Source of the DNA: Humulus lupulus
Taxonomy: Eukaryota > Streptophyta > Magnoliopsida > Rosales > Cannabaceae
Direction of reading: 5' to 3'
Length of the DNA: 64,000 bases
Assembly: GCF_963169125.1 (NCBI RefSeq)
Contig: NC_084799.1
Location: 65,952,643-66,016,642, forward strand
Shown here piece after piece: positions 1 to 9,873 of the stretch (its first letter is position 1; each line of letters opens with the position of its first letter). The notes below the pieces were generated by a model, which saw nothing but the letters and a program-made list of their open reading frames with translations, ran no database searches and was not told the origin of the DNA. A program made the translations under genes and the position numbers.

Positions 1-916
1 TAAATATGTAAATAGAAATAGAAGTAGAGGATTACAAACTCAATACACTAATAATACAAGAAGAACAACATAATGAAAAGATCAATGGAAAACAAACTCT
101 CACACAACCAAAGTGTAGAGTAGTGGGGATCACCAACTTGAACAAGGTTCAAAACCTTTGTCCAAAAGCTTATTTCCCCCTATTCTCTAAGCACTAAGGG
201 ATCTCTCTAGGAAATAGCTCTCTGGAATCATCAAGCCTTTATGGTGTATTTTCCAGCCAAGTGCTTTGTGGATGGAAAATGGTGTGTCTTACAAGTGAGC
301 ATTAGGCTCCTATTTATAGAGTTTGAAATACCTCTTTGAATTTCAAATTCCACCAACCCCCATGGCTGTTACCAATGTTTAATTAGATGTTTATGGAATT
401 AAAATGGATATTTGAGAGTTATTTGTGATGTTAGAACCGTTCAATTTGGAAAAAACTGAAAAATCATATAGGCCGTCAGCCTCACTGGTCGCGGCCAAGA
501 CTTTTTCAGTGGCTGCGGCCACTAGCTTCTGTCCCCCAGGCTGCGACCACAGGCCATTTTCAGCACAAAAAAGTCATTTTTCCAAAATGTTCCAAATCCT
601 TTCCCACATGATTTTGTAACCTCCAAACACCTATTAAGAGTTAAAAACATGTCTCCAACAACCATATTTCATCATGGCTTTGTGATATCCAATCTCAAAT
701 GTGTAACATATAATATACACATTATTGGGTAATATTTAGGAGTTACAAATTTGTAACTGATTTTGTAACTCCAAAATATGTCACATTTTGCCACACACAT
801 GTGTCCAATTTTTGTGACTCTCAATAATATGTTATAAGGTGTGACAAATCATATTTTGTCATATTTAATCTAACATTATATTATATGAAATAATATAACA
901 GTATAATCCCTAAACA
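1..916 (-). mobile_element. LTR of an unidentified retrotransposon, cut by the window edge
   Basis: An AT-rich block without coding capacity ends on the plus strand in CA at 916, so in minus orientation it begins TGTTTAGGGATTATAC. A minus-strand TATA box lies at 308-321, with a cluster of CG-rich motifs (tcgcggcc, tgcggcc, gctgcgacc) at about 485-555, upstream of that promoter. Immediately beyond 916 the Tekay-type pol remnant starts in mid-gene, so the element probably inserted into that remnant. Its other end and the second copy of the target duplication lie outside the window. The family is not identified; the small open frame at 425-619 is not considered real. Confidence 0.5.
308..321 (-). 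promoter_or_regulatory. TATA box of the left-edge LTR
   Basis: The minus strand reads CTCTATAAATAGGAG, a textbook plant TATA box, with the CG-rich motif cluster upstream. It fits the core promoter of an LTR oriented leftwards. Confidence 0.5.
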
Positions 917-1768
917 CTCCAGCAAGGATGTCCCTTCTGATCTTTGTCAGTTGTGGATCACCCAAATGACTTTCCTTTATTCTCTCCAACAGTGTAGACC
1001 GTAGCGTGATATTGGCCAACTAGCCTACCAGCAAATTTATACCAGCTCTAGTCATATCCTCTGCCAATTCCTCAGATATCTGTCATGCACTGTATATCTG
1101 TCTCGGACCCTTCCGGCTTAAGGCATCAGCCACCATGTTGGCCTTCCCTGTGTGATATAGGATTTCACAATCATAATCCTTCACCAACTCCAGCCAACGC
1201 CTCTATCTCATGTTCAGGTCTTTCTGCGTAAAGAAGTACTTCATGCTCTTGTGGTGAGTGTATATCTCACAGTTTTCCCACCTTTGATGCAAATACCAAT
1301 GTTGCCAACTCTAGATCATGCGTGGAGTGCCTCTGTTCATACTCTTTCAACTGACGTGATGCATAGGCAATCACCTTCCCCGACTGCATAAGAACACAAC
1401 CCAAACCCTGATCTGAGGCATCTTAGTATATCACGAACTTCTCCTAATCTATTGGAAGACTCAGAACTGGAGATGTAATCAATCGTTGCTTCAGTTCCTG
1501 GAAGTTGTTCTCATACTTATATGACCATGAAAACTTATGATTCTTGCGTTTCAGTTCATTCAATGAAGTAGCAATCCTTGGGAACTCTTCCACAAAATGC
1601 ATGTAATAACCTGCCAATCCAAGGAAGCTCCTGATCTCTGAGGCATTCCTTGGCCTTGACCAATCTCTGACTGCCTCAACCTTAACTGGGTCCACCTTGA
1701 TCCCATCCCTACTAACAATATGACTAAGGAAAGTTACTTGAGGTAACCAGAACTCTCATTTCTTGAAC
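917..1768 (-). pseudogene. Tekay-type Ty3/gypsy RT / RNase H / early integrase remnant
   Basis: Minus-strand translation gives the end of the RT and the connection to RNase H; 1444-1695 holds 83 codons with [10 protein letters not shown] and FQELKQRLI. It then runs through RNase H with HKSMKYFFTQK-like and [12 protein letters not shown] words and reaches the spacer before the integrase. The DNA aligns by eye with the K1 element at 19230-21390. Stops and frameshifts are frequent; the RNase H part near 1280-1310 is scrambled. At 1768 the coding region breaks off and joins LTR sequence directly, so gag, protease and most of RT were deleted. At 917 it is cut by the left-edge LTR. Nonfunctional. 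Confidence 0.85.
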
Positions 1769-2815
1769 TCACAGGCGCCGCGACGCGACCTCGCATCAGA
1801 AAACCGCCACATACCTCTAGGTTCAGGAGGGTCGCGGAGCTCCAAGAATAGGGTCACGGCGCGACCCCACGAACCCAGAATTCTTAACTTCAAATCCTCT
1901 AAAAACCCACCTTAAATCCGTACCAATCCACCATTCATTCTCACAATATCCCTTGAACCTCTCAAGCATCAAAACCCACGGTTTCGGTAGATCAAAAACT
2001 CAACAAATCGTAAAATCCAAATCAAAACTCAATAAACTTAAGGAAACAGAAGCTCAGAAATTCAGAGCTTAATTACCCCTGATTATGTTGTTTTCCAGCT
2101 AAATCCTTCAACTATCAAGCTTCTAATCTTCCCTAGAATCGTTACAACTCTACCCTTTCTTGAATCTGAGTCCTAAAACTCGAGTTTCCTTTGAAAATAC
2201 TATTGAACCCCAAATGAGAGAACAGGAGAGAGACCGAGCGTACTGAACGTGTTTTCAATTTCTGTCAGGTTACTTTGAACCCAAGTAACCTTAAATAAAT
2301 CCCAAGGCTTGGGGTACTAAAAATGTCTCCGAGGGTAAAATGGTCAAAAGCCCCAAAATTCCCTCCTGATCTCACTAACTCCAAATAGATCCTCGATTAT
2401 TCATTATCATTACCCAATATCCTGGCAACGTACTAAACACCCAAAATATCCCTTGACTCACCCCGAGTCAAGTATTGGTTCCATTGTGACTTTCCTGCTA
2501 ACTTGCTCCCTAGGATCGCCTCGTATCGAGTAACCCAAATATATCCACATAATAATGTGTTCCCACACATATATCACATATATGCCAAATATACCCGCAA
2601 CGGGCCAAATTACGAAAATTTCCCTTTTGATAATAAACAAGCCCACATGCATATTTAATACACCTAAACATGCATATCAAGTCATATTATAACATAACTC
2701 ACATAATCATGCAATGATACACATAAATATCACATAAGCACATAACTTCCATAATTTTCCATCCTGGCCCCCTAATTAAGGCCTTAAGCCTTATTAGGTA
2801 ATTTTGGACGTTACA
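1769..2815 (-). mobile_element. Tekay-type LTR fragment
   Basis: On the plus strand the block ends ...ggacgttaca at 2815, so in minus orientation it starts TGTAACG, the terminus used by the Tekay LTRs elsewhere here. Segments such as the aaattccctcctgatctca stretch and the arrays of cataatcat-type words match the K1 LTRs at 17400-17850 in order. A CG-rich motif cluster (gccgcgacgcgacc, gtcgcggag, cacggcgcgacc) lies at 1772-1866. The distal part of the LTR is missing and the break abuts RT coding sequence, so LTR and pol were fused by deletion. No target duplication can be seen. Confidence 0.75.
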
Positions 2816-2893
2816 CATTATCTCTATGGGATACACTACGATATTTACATCAATCACAAGAGCCTAAAGTACTTCTTCACTCAAAAGGAACTA
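2816..2893 (+). pseudogene. Fragment of Ty3/gypsy RNase H
   Basis: Twenty-six codons read without a stop and match the RNase H core of Tekay elements: HYLYG, then an [16 protein letters not shown] segment and TQKEL. K1 has the equivalent segment at about 20820-20890 on the minus strand. It starts exactly where the preceding LTR ends and decays after 2893. Its orientation is opposite to the remnant at 917-1768, so it belongs to a different broken copy. Confidence 0.7.
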
Positions 2894-3100
2894 AGCATAA
2901 GGTAGCGTTGAAGGTACTAAACAATTGGTTTTTATTTTTTAATATTTAATAAGAATATTTATGTCAATTCACCAAGTAATATATTTGATAATATTTAAAT
3001 AATTAAGAGGGAAAAAGAGAGAAAGAAATAGGGGCATTAACTATCTTCACTATTGATATTATTTGACAATATTTAGCTCCACTCCTTTCCATCGATAATG

Positions 3101-3432
3101 TTTTTTTTTGACAATGAATAATTCATTGAAAATAATCATAACATAATACATCCCGAATAAAATGGGGAAAATTCTCTAACCATACAAGTTCCTCATCCAC
3201 CCTAAGAGCATGCACTGCTAATCCATGAGCAGGCTTATTAGTTGTACGATGAACATGGATTAGGGACACCCTAGGAAAATTGAATAGTAAACTTGCAATA
3301 TCCTCTAATAGAAATCCTAAGTCATTAAAAAACTTGAATCTCTTAGAAAAAGCAGAAACTAACTCCAGACAATCATTCTCCACAATAGATAAAAGAAGGC
3401 CAAGTTGTAGAGACCAATCAAAAGCAACTATA
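3101..3432 (-). mobile_element. 5'-truncated LINE insertion with poly(A) end and 15-bp target duplication
   Basis: The 15-mer tttccatcgataatg occurs at 3086-3100 and again at 3433-3447. Between the copies lies a 332-bp insert that on the minus strand ends in nine A residues (plus-strand T run at 3101-3109). Short insert, poly(A) tail and long perfect duplication are the signature of target-primed reverse transcription by an L1-type LINE. The insert codes for the end of a LINE RNase H-like domain. Severe 5' truncation is usual for LINE copies. Confidence 0.88.
3123..3422 (-). pseudogene. C-terminal RNase H-like end of a plant L1 LINE ORF2
   Basis: The minus-strand frame (ATG-initiated part 3123-3383, open for some codons upstream) carries ENDCLELV, then VSLIHVHRTTNKPAH and a WLENFP segment. 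The pattern Asp-Cys-Leu ... His-Val-x-Arg-x-x-Asn-x-x-Ala-His is that of the RNase H-like domain ending many plant L1-clade ORF2 proteins and related host proteins. The stop codon is followed at once by the poly(A) run, as expected for a LINE 3' end. The upstream endonuclease and RT are absent. Confidence 0.8.
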
Positions 3433-3447
3433 TTTCCATCGATAATG

Positions 3448-4167
3448 CTTTAAGACTCTAAAGAAACAAAAAATAAAGTAATTGAAACTTCTGAATTTAT
3501 AATTAAGTGCGTAATTATAAAATAATAATGATTTTAAAATATATAATTTAACATTTATCATCTTTAAAAAAGAAATGGGAAGATTTCCCTTCACTCTGTT
3601 AAATATAGTTGAAGGCTACTATGTGCTTTTAAAGGAAGTTTAAGACTTGTTTTGAGGGGGACCTCAAGATAAATAGCTAAAGGGAGTTTGACCACCAAAG
3701 AGAATCCAAATCATATAGATTTTCTAAGTGAGATTTTTTATATTAAATATAATTTTTTATTCTGATTATAATAAATCAATAATAAGGTGTTACACAAGTT
3801 TTTAATTTGGAAAGGATTTTGTAACTTACAAAATTATTGTTTAAGAGGAGTTACATAATGATTTAAGTTTGAATTTATAATTCAAGTCTTTGAAATGAAT
3901 TTTAAAATTTGTAACTATTGAGTTAATCATGTTTAAACTCTCATTAAACATGTGAATAGTGTATTAGTTGTTGGATTATAAAAACCAAGTATATAGACAT
4001 TTTGGGAGGCTAAAAGTGCTTAAAGAAACAAAATTGTAGACGATGCCTTGGAAGTGACAACATGTCCCCATAGGTGACATGTAACCACTTGTGTTTCAAC
4101 TCCCTCTAAATTGTTACAGATGTATATTAATGTCCCAAAAATGTCTATACAATAGATGTGAGAATTT
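3448..4167. other. AT-rich stretch without a recognisable gene
   Basis: Seven hundred bases of AT-rich DNA with only short accidental open frames. Repeated gttac/gtaac words and an ATTATAAAAACC TATA-like box near 3974 give it the texture of a degraded LTR, but no termini are visible. It ends at the target site gggat (4168-4172) of the large Tat element and continues at 47508. Confidence 0.4.
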
Positions 4168-4572
4168 GGGATTGTGAATATAGAAAAATTGCTAAAGGTA
4201 CAATGCATGTAGTAGGCCGAGAATGGTAAAGGTACAAGGCACCTGGGAAGAGGGCCTCGCTATGCGAGGCACGTAGAAGGCTGAAGTCACTAAAGGTGCG
4301 AGGCGCCTAAGGAAGAGGGCCTCACTATGTCGTGAGTCGAGGTCAAGAAAGGCGCAAGGCACCTGGGGAGGAGGGTCTTGCGTAGCCAGGCCCAACCTGC
4401 CATATGTCGAACATCCTAGAGTTGCATAGAGCCTAAAGAAGAAGGCCTCGCTATGCCAGTCCCAGTTTGCCCAAGTGACTCGCACGCGAGACCGTGTGTC
4501 AAGTCCCTTGCGCCAAAGGTGAGAAACATTTGAGGACGAGAGCCTCACTATGCGAGGCCCAACTCGCCTACA

Positions 4573-4850
4573 CCTCATGCACCTCCTGGTGCCTCGCTGA
4601 TCCCTAGCGCCTCGCGCACCTCTTAGTGCCTCGCGAAGCCCCAGTGCCTCGCGCACCTCCTGGTGCCTTGCGGATCCCTAGTGCATCGCACACCTCCTGG
4701 TGCCTTGTAGAGCCCCAGTGCCTCGCGCACTTCCTGATGCCTCGCGAAGCCCTAGTGCCTCGTGGAGCACCAATGCCTCGTGCACCTCCAGATGCCTTGC
4801 GAAGCCCCAGTGCCTCGTGCACGTCCTGGTGCGTCGTGGAGTCGTGTCGC
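4573..4850 (+). repeat. 37-bp tandem repeat array in the T1 5' LTR
   Basis: About seven diverged copies of a 37-bp unit beginning cctcgcgcacctcctggtgc and ending in agccccagtg; one copy is shortened. The unit itself contains the half-repeats gcctcgcg and gtgcctcg. The same array, with different sequence changes, occurs in the 3' LTR at 46538-46800, so it predates the insertion. Confidence 0.85.
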
Positions 4851-5376
4851 TTCGCACACCCGCCAACGCATCACGCACCTCCGGATGCCCTGCAAAGCCG
4901 TGGCACCTCGCGTGCACATTAGCACCTCGTACCCCATGGAATCTTGCGAGGCCATATCCTCTCGAAGTCATACATCGGCCTTGTCAAGGATTGGGAGATA
5001 CAAAGACAAGGCCAAACTAGCCCAAAGTAATAGAGGAGGAGAAAGCCTTAGTACGGAGTATGTCAGGCCAGGTACGTACGTGCTTGGAAGAGCACAGAGT
5101 ACAAACCGAGTGCCCACGCCAAACAAGTAGTGGCAATACAAAGATAGTACGTGGTGAAACCTCTGCTACCACGTTCCAAACATCTGTACCATATAGGTAA
5201 TGTTCATATGAAGTAGTACAAAGACTGGGTATTACCTGTTGACACTTGATATGTACTGGACCAGACCGCCACTCCTCCAAGACCACTACCACCTTCTCCA
5301 CGATCACCTGTGGCCTGAAAATGAGTCTTTTTGTCCCTTCGGGATCACTATGTATTAGGAGCCGATAGTGCTCACC

Positions 5377-5387
5377 TATAATTAGGT
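5377..5387 (+). promoter_or_regulatory. Degenerate TATA box of the T1 5' LTR
   Basis: The 5' copy reads ctataattagg, while the 3' LTR at 47296-47306 keeps ctataaataagg. The 5' promoter core has therefore probably been damaged since insertion. A second candidate, tataaaag, lies at 5426-5433. Confidence 0.5.
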
Positions 5388-5530
5388 CATTCCTTCACCT
5401 GAGGGAGGGGTTGGAAAATTGATTGTATAAAAGATTTTATCCTTCAAGTTTTCTCTAAGTTCATCATTCTCCAATATATATTTTTGAGTTTTCTTACCTA
5501 ATATCATTGATGAGTTCTCACTGTCAACAG

Positions 5531-5549
5531 TTTGGCACCGTCTGTGGGA
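5531..5549 (+). other. Primer binding site of T1
   Basis: The stretch tttggcaccgtctgtggga begins one base after the CA end of the LTR. It matches the usual Tat-type start of the internal region (tggcgccgtctgtggga) with one change, and would pair with the 3' end of a tRNA. I do not assign the tRNA species. Confidence 0.75.
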
Positions 5550-5597
5550 AGGGAAAGTATCAAGTCACAGTTCTTCCTTCAATTCTGATAAAAAGAA

Positions 5598-7438
5598 ATG
5601 CCAAGGCATTCAAGATGCCTGCGAAAATCACAAGAAGTGGAGATCCACCTGGACGGAGACCAACGAAGGGCCTCTAGGAGAAACCCTCCACCACCTGAGA
5701 ATGGAGGTGCATCAGAGGAACACCCAGTCCCCGAAGAGGAAAATGAGGCATCATCCCCAGTTGTCCCACCTAACGAAAACCCTCCAGAACCTTCAGATGC
5801 CTCCATGGGTGTCCCGGGTATGCACCCTCCTCCTCGACCATCGACCGCTCTGCGCTCCAGTCACCTAGATCCAGGTTTCTCTACGCACAGGCCCAGAAAG
5901 TGTCCTCGGGTACTCTCCTTGAGCTCCAGCTTGCTTTTATGAGGATCAGATCCGAAAGTTGCACAAAAAGAAACAAAGGATGGAGACCACGTTAGAAAAC
6001 ATGCAGGAGGTACTGAACAACCTACTACAAGGGAAGTCAAGCATGACCCTTCCCAAGAATAGGCAGGAAAAGCATGGGAGAGGAGAAATCACCATCCCCG
6101 TTGATGACGAAAAAACCTGGCTTTCCACTAGCCATACTCTCGAACAAAGCACCACGAAAGCCTTAGGCCAGCAAAGTACACCCAAGGGAAAAGGTGGAGG
6201 AACGACGCTGGTCGTAGAAACGAAGCCGAGGTCACCTCTAAGGAGACACCCCCTGACCTAAGAGACAAGCTCAATAGAAGGTCAAATGTAAGAACAATGC
6301 CCCCTATGGCCCCTCCAGAAAATAAGGGGAAAAGAAAGGCCAAACCTTCGAATTTGAGGGACTCGTTGAATAAAAGGAGGCAAGAGCTAGACATTGAGAT
6401 GAGGATCCTTTGCAGCAAAATAGTCACCGCGTCCGATGGGAATATTATCAATGACGAGTTCGAAAATGAGTCACCTTTCACAAGGGAGATTCAAGTTGAA
6501 CGACTCTCAGCCAACTTCAAAGAGCCTCACATGACCCCTTATGAAGGCATTACGGACCCTAAGTACCATCTTGATGCCTTTAACGACTTGATGAAGTTGA
6601 AGGGAATCAATAGCAGAGCAAGGTTCCATTGCTTCGTTGTCATGCTGAAGGAGGCTGCATATAAATGGTTCAAGAGGCTAAGGCCAGGAACCATCTGGTC
6701 ATGGCGGCAGTTTTCCAACGAATTCTCCAGAAGCACCATGCAGTACGTGATTACACCATGTCGGGCACCAGCCTCGCTAACGTAAAGCAGGGTGAAGGCA
6801 AAAGCTTAAAAAGTTACATTCATAGATTCAACATGGAGGCGGCTAAGGTGGGAAGCCTGACTCAAGGAGAACTAAAAATGGCTATCACTGCCAGAGTGTG
6901 CCCAAGCAGCAAGCTATGGGACAATATGCTCAAAAGAAAGGTCAATGACTTTTACAACTTCTATGAAAGAGCACAAAAATACATCCATGTCGAGGATGGC
7001 CACGAAAACCTTAATGCAAGAAAAAATGAACCCCTTTTCAAGCCCTCTGCCCATGAAGGCTCAAATGGTGCAAAGAAGAAGAGAGTGTATGAAGGGCCAA
7101 GGAACGACCACCGAAGAAAGTACGTACGCGGAGGTGAACCCAGGAAAACGCCATATACCTTCTATACAGGCATGACAGATACAAGCGAACACATCTTCCT
7201 CACAAACGAAGATCAGGTGCCCTTTAAGAGACCCCCGCAGATGAAGAGAGACCAATCCAAAAGGGACCCCAATAAGTATTGCCAGTACCACAAGGATATT
7301 GGCCACACCACGGTGGAGTGTACCCATTTGAAAGTAGAAATCGAGGAACTCATACGCAGGGGGCACCTGTGCAGGTATGTCAGAAGGGAAAACCCAAGAC
7401 CAGAGGATCAGCCATCCTATTTTCAAGTTCGAGAGTGA
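5598..7438 (+). pseudogene. T1 gag polyprotein (Tat type), frameshifted
   Basis: Gag would form the cytoplasmic particle and bind the RNA. The reading frame is spread over successive pieces: a proline-rich N-terminal part (5598-5942), a coiled-coil-like piece from 5959 (LENMQEVLNNLLQG), the capsid-like part from 6297 (RDSLNKRRQE, then DPKYHLDAFNDLM and AYKWFKRLRPG) and the final frame to 7438. Frameshifts lie near 5945, 6270 and 6750. The last frame has LANVKQGEGKSLKSYIHRFN and a zinc-finger-like segment at about 7276-7350 (YCQYHKDIGH...VEC) followed by IEELIRRGHL, typical of Tat/Retand gag. Because the ends are recognisable the domain order is secure, but no full-length protein can be made. 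Confidence 0.88.
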
Positions 7439-7589
7439 GCCCCTGAGGTGTAGGGAGAAGTAAGAATGGTGTTTGAAGGTCTTGGATGTGGAGGAGAGTC
7501 GAGGAAGGGACGAGATAGATATGTCAGGGAAGCAAGATGAAGTCCACCATCGTGCACCATGAGCCTGGAGCAGCGACCCCAAAGAACAT

Positions 7590-8118
7590 TAAGGGGGAAA
7601 ATGATTCGATAACCTTAACAGAGGAAGATGCGTGATGGGTGCATTTCCCCCACAACTATCCCTTGGTGCCAATCGTTCAATTGGCCAATACGAGAGTGCA
7701 TCAAGTCTTCGTGGAAAATGGTAGTTTCGTAGATATCTTCTATCGCCCCGCATTGGAGAAGATGGGCTTGGGCATCAGGAACTTGAAACCCTATCATACC
7801 CCCTTATATGGATTCACTGGGGACTCAATACAACCTTTAGGAGCCATCAGGTTAGCCCTCACCATGGGGGAGCAGCCCAGACAAACCATTGCCATGACGA
7901 AGTTTGTTGTAGTAGAATGCACTTCGGCTTTCAATTCAGTATTAGGGAGACCCTCCCTAAGAGAATTGAAAGCGATGACGTCAATATATCTCTTGTCTGT
8001 TAAATTCCCAACTCCTGAGGGGATAGCAAGCATAAAAGGTGAACAAAAGGAAGCAAAAGAGTGTTATAATATCTATCTCTGTATAATGTCCAACCAGAAG
8101 AACCCATGGCGATGGTGA
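7590..8118 (+). pseudogene. T1 aspartic protease with altered active site
   Basis: Retroelement protease normally cuts the Gag-Pol polyprotein. A frame open at 7639-8118 reads LVPIVQLANTRVHQVF, then VENGSFVDIFY where Tat proteases have a DNGS(S)VD core, later LYGFTGDSIQPLG and VLGRPSL, the usual second half of the domain. The catalytic Asp is replaced by Glu, and a stop codon (TGA near 7632) sits just before the domain. The protein continues into the linker towards RT (IKGEQKEAKECYNIYL) and then stops. It follows gag by about 150 bases. No RT follows, which is abnormal. Confidence 0.85.
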
Positions 8119-8165
8119 TACATGGAGGTGCAAACCCACATTCACACTTGTGGATGGATGACACT

Positions 8166-8216
8166 GTCATACCCCGAGCATGGAATGCAAAACATATCAA
8201 TAAATATTACCAATAA
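8166..8216 (+). pseudogene. Last 17 codons of T1 integrase
   Basis: The plus strand reads VIPRAWNAKHINKYYQ and a stop, matching the integrase C-terminus of the other two Tat elements here (PHTWNVEHLRQYYQ at 63626-63670 and a WNALHLKKYYQ-like end near 35676). It lies only about 50 bases after the protease frame, so RT, both RNase H domains and nearly all of integrase have been deleted, roughly 3.5 kb judging from T2 and T3. Confidence 0.85.
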
Positions 8217-8665
8217 GACTTTTGCATCTAATGTATGAATATAAGTACCTTGTTTGTTTGTCTTATGTTACTTTCTGTAGTTAAAAATCAAAGAGGTTGC
8301 CAAGATAACCTCATAGTAGATGCAATGTTTCCATACATGCCTTTGTAATCTGCTTGCTATCAATGAAAGTGTTTCCTATCTCGCATATTACATTCCTTCT
8401 ATATGCATGCACCTATATAACAAATATGCACACATTGTCCAAATCTATGTTGGGAGCGAAATGATCAAAGTGCTCAATGGAATGAATCCCGCCAAGCACT
8501 TGAGTTCATGAGGGTTAGCTACCCTTATGGCTATCAAGGGAGCCAAAAGGTTCTACAGGGATAACCTTGCGACAAAGGCTAGATACCTCTACGAGGGGTA
8601 CGGTCTTAATGAGGACATCTGCTGATAAGCCGAGAGCATTTCTTGGATTTTTAAGGATTAGCTAT
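8217..8665 (+). other. Post-pol region of T1 with diverged repeats
   Basis: Noncoding sequence downstream of the integrase stop. From about 8525 a unit beginning ttatggctatcaagggagcc and containing ccaaaaggttc and ctacgaggggta resembles units on the far side of A1 (42103 onwards). A1 inserted at 8666 within this repeat zone; the five bases before it are gctat. Confidence 0.6.
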
Positions 8666-9860
8666 TGTTATGAAATTTTAACTACGCAAGTGTACGCAAT
8701 CAACCAAGTAATAATAGTAGAAGTAAAGTATCGTTCCCAAAAAGAATTGATCTACTAATTACCAAAAGTGAACTTTAATTTCTATTTGACTAGTGAAAAT
8801 TGAGTGAAAAATTAACAACTAACAATAAACTAGAAGAACACAATTAAATTAATGAAATTTAATGGAAAACATATTTGAGCATTTTAATTTCATCAACCTT
8901 CAATTCTATTCAAACAATAATACAATTGATATGATTATTCTGACTATGATTATAGCAAGTTTACTATTGACAATTCTATTCTTTCTCAAGATATAAAATA
9001 TTCAGTTTACATGTGAATTCTCTAAATATCTGTGATAAATTCTACACATAAACCGCATTAAGAACAAAAACCTATTTGCTAAACAAACCAATTTGATACT
9101 TTCGTTCTAAATTGAAATCTATGTCTATTTTCTATAGCTATTCCAATCTCACTTTTTCAGATATTGAGTTCAAACCAAAAATCATGCAAAAGATGGTCAG
9201 TCAATTACAATCATTAAGCATAAGAACAATAGATAAACATAAATTCAAGAAATCATAGAAACTGCATTAAAGATGAAAAGAATATACAATGACTACATTA
9301 AAATACTCTAAACAAGAATTTAGTTCATAATGTTAAACATAATTACATAAAAATAATCTCAAATTGAAAATCATAAAAAGATGAAATAAATTTAATGAAT
9401 TCTTGCTCCATTCCTTCTCCACGCCGTCCAGAACACCTCTCCTCCCTTTTTCCAATCCTCTTTGTATTTCCACAAAAAAACCCTACAAAATTCCATGAAA
9501 ATTCCAAAAATGCCCTCATGCTGATATATTGCCTCCCATGTTGCGATATATCGCCTGCCAAATATTCTCGATAAAAATGCAAAATCTCTGTTGTCGTTTC
9601 TGTCTCTGCGAACAATCCATATTCCTTGAGTGGCGATATATCGCCCAAGACAGGCGATATATCACATGTGCCAGATTTCTGAATTTCGACTAATTACGCA
9701 GATATTTAATTTTAAAACTCCGATTTAGCATACTAATCATAATTATAGCGACAAACTACACAAGTTCACAAAACAAATCAAATACGTAATTTCACTTGAG
9801 AAAAACAACCAAATCAAATCGGAAAAGTCGTGAATAAGCGTATATTTTGTACACTTATCA
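8666..9860 (-). repeat. 3' LTR of A1 (left copy)
   Basis: On the plus strand it begins TGTTATGAAATTTT and ends ...GTACACTTATCA. Four copies or near-copies of the palindrome ggcgatatatcgcc lie at 9521-9664. Minus-strand transcription runs from 9860 towards 8666, so the palindromes are 200-340 bases inside the LTR start. The frame at 9343-9648 is an accidental frame of the LTR. Confidence 0.9.
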
Positions 9861-9873
9861 CACCCCCAAACTT
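9861..9873 (-). other. Polypurine tract of A1
   Basis: The minus strand reads AAGTTTGGGGGTG directly before the TGATAAGTG start of the LTR. This is the position and composition of a plus-strand DNA primer. The nearby gaggacaagcaacc word is typical of Athila 3' regions. Confidence 0.75.

Larger units (their letters stand above)
4173..5529 (+). repeat. 5' LTR of T1
   Basis: Starts TGTGAATATAG and ends ...TCAACA just before the primer site. It contains repeated hairpin-like words gcctcgc-tat-gcgaggc at about 60-90-bp intervals (4250-4560), a 37-bp tandem array, a TATA region near 5377 and a pyrimidine-rich end. Long frames on both strands between 4192 and 5130 come from the repeat array and are not genes. 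Confidence 0.9.

Noticed and set aside
3123..3383. Host RNase H-like gene
   Set aside because: The poly(A) end and 15-bp target duplication show it is a LINE fragment.
4192..5130. Six overlapping Arg/Ala/His-rich ORFs on both strands
   Set aside because: They are shadows of the 37-bp tandem array in an LTR; the same happens at 46279-46950.
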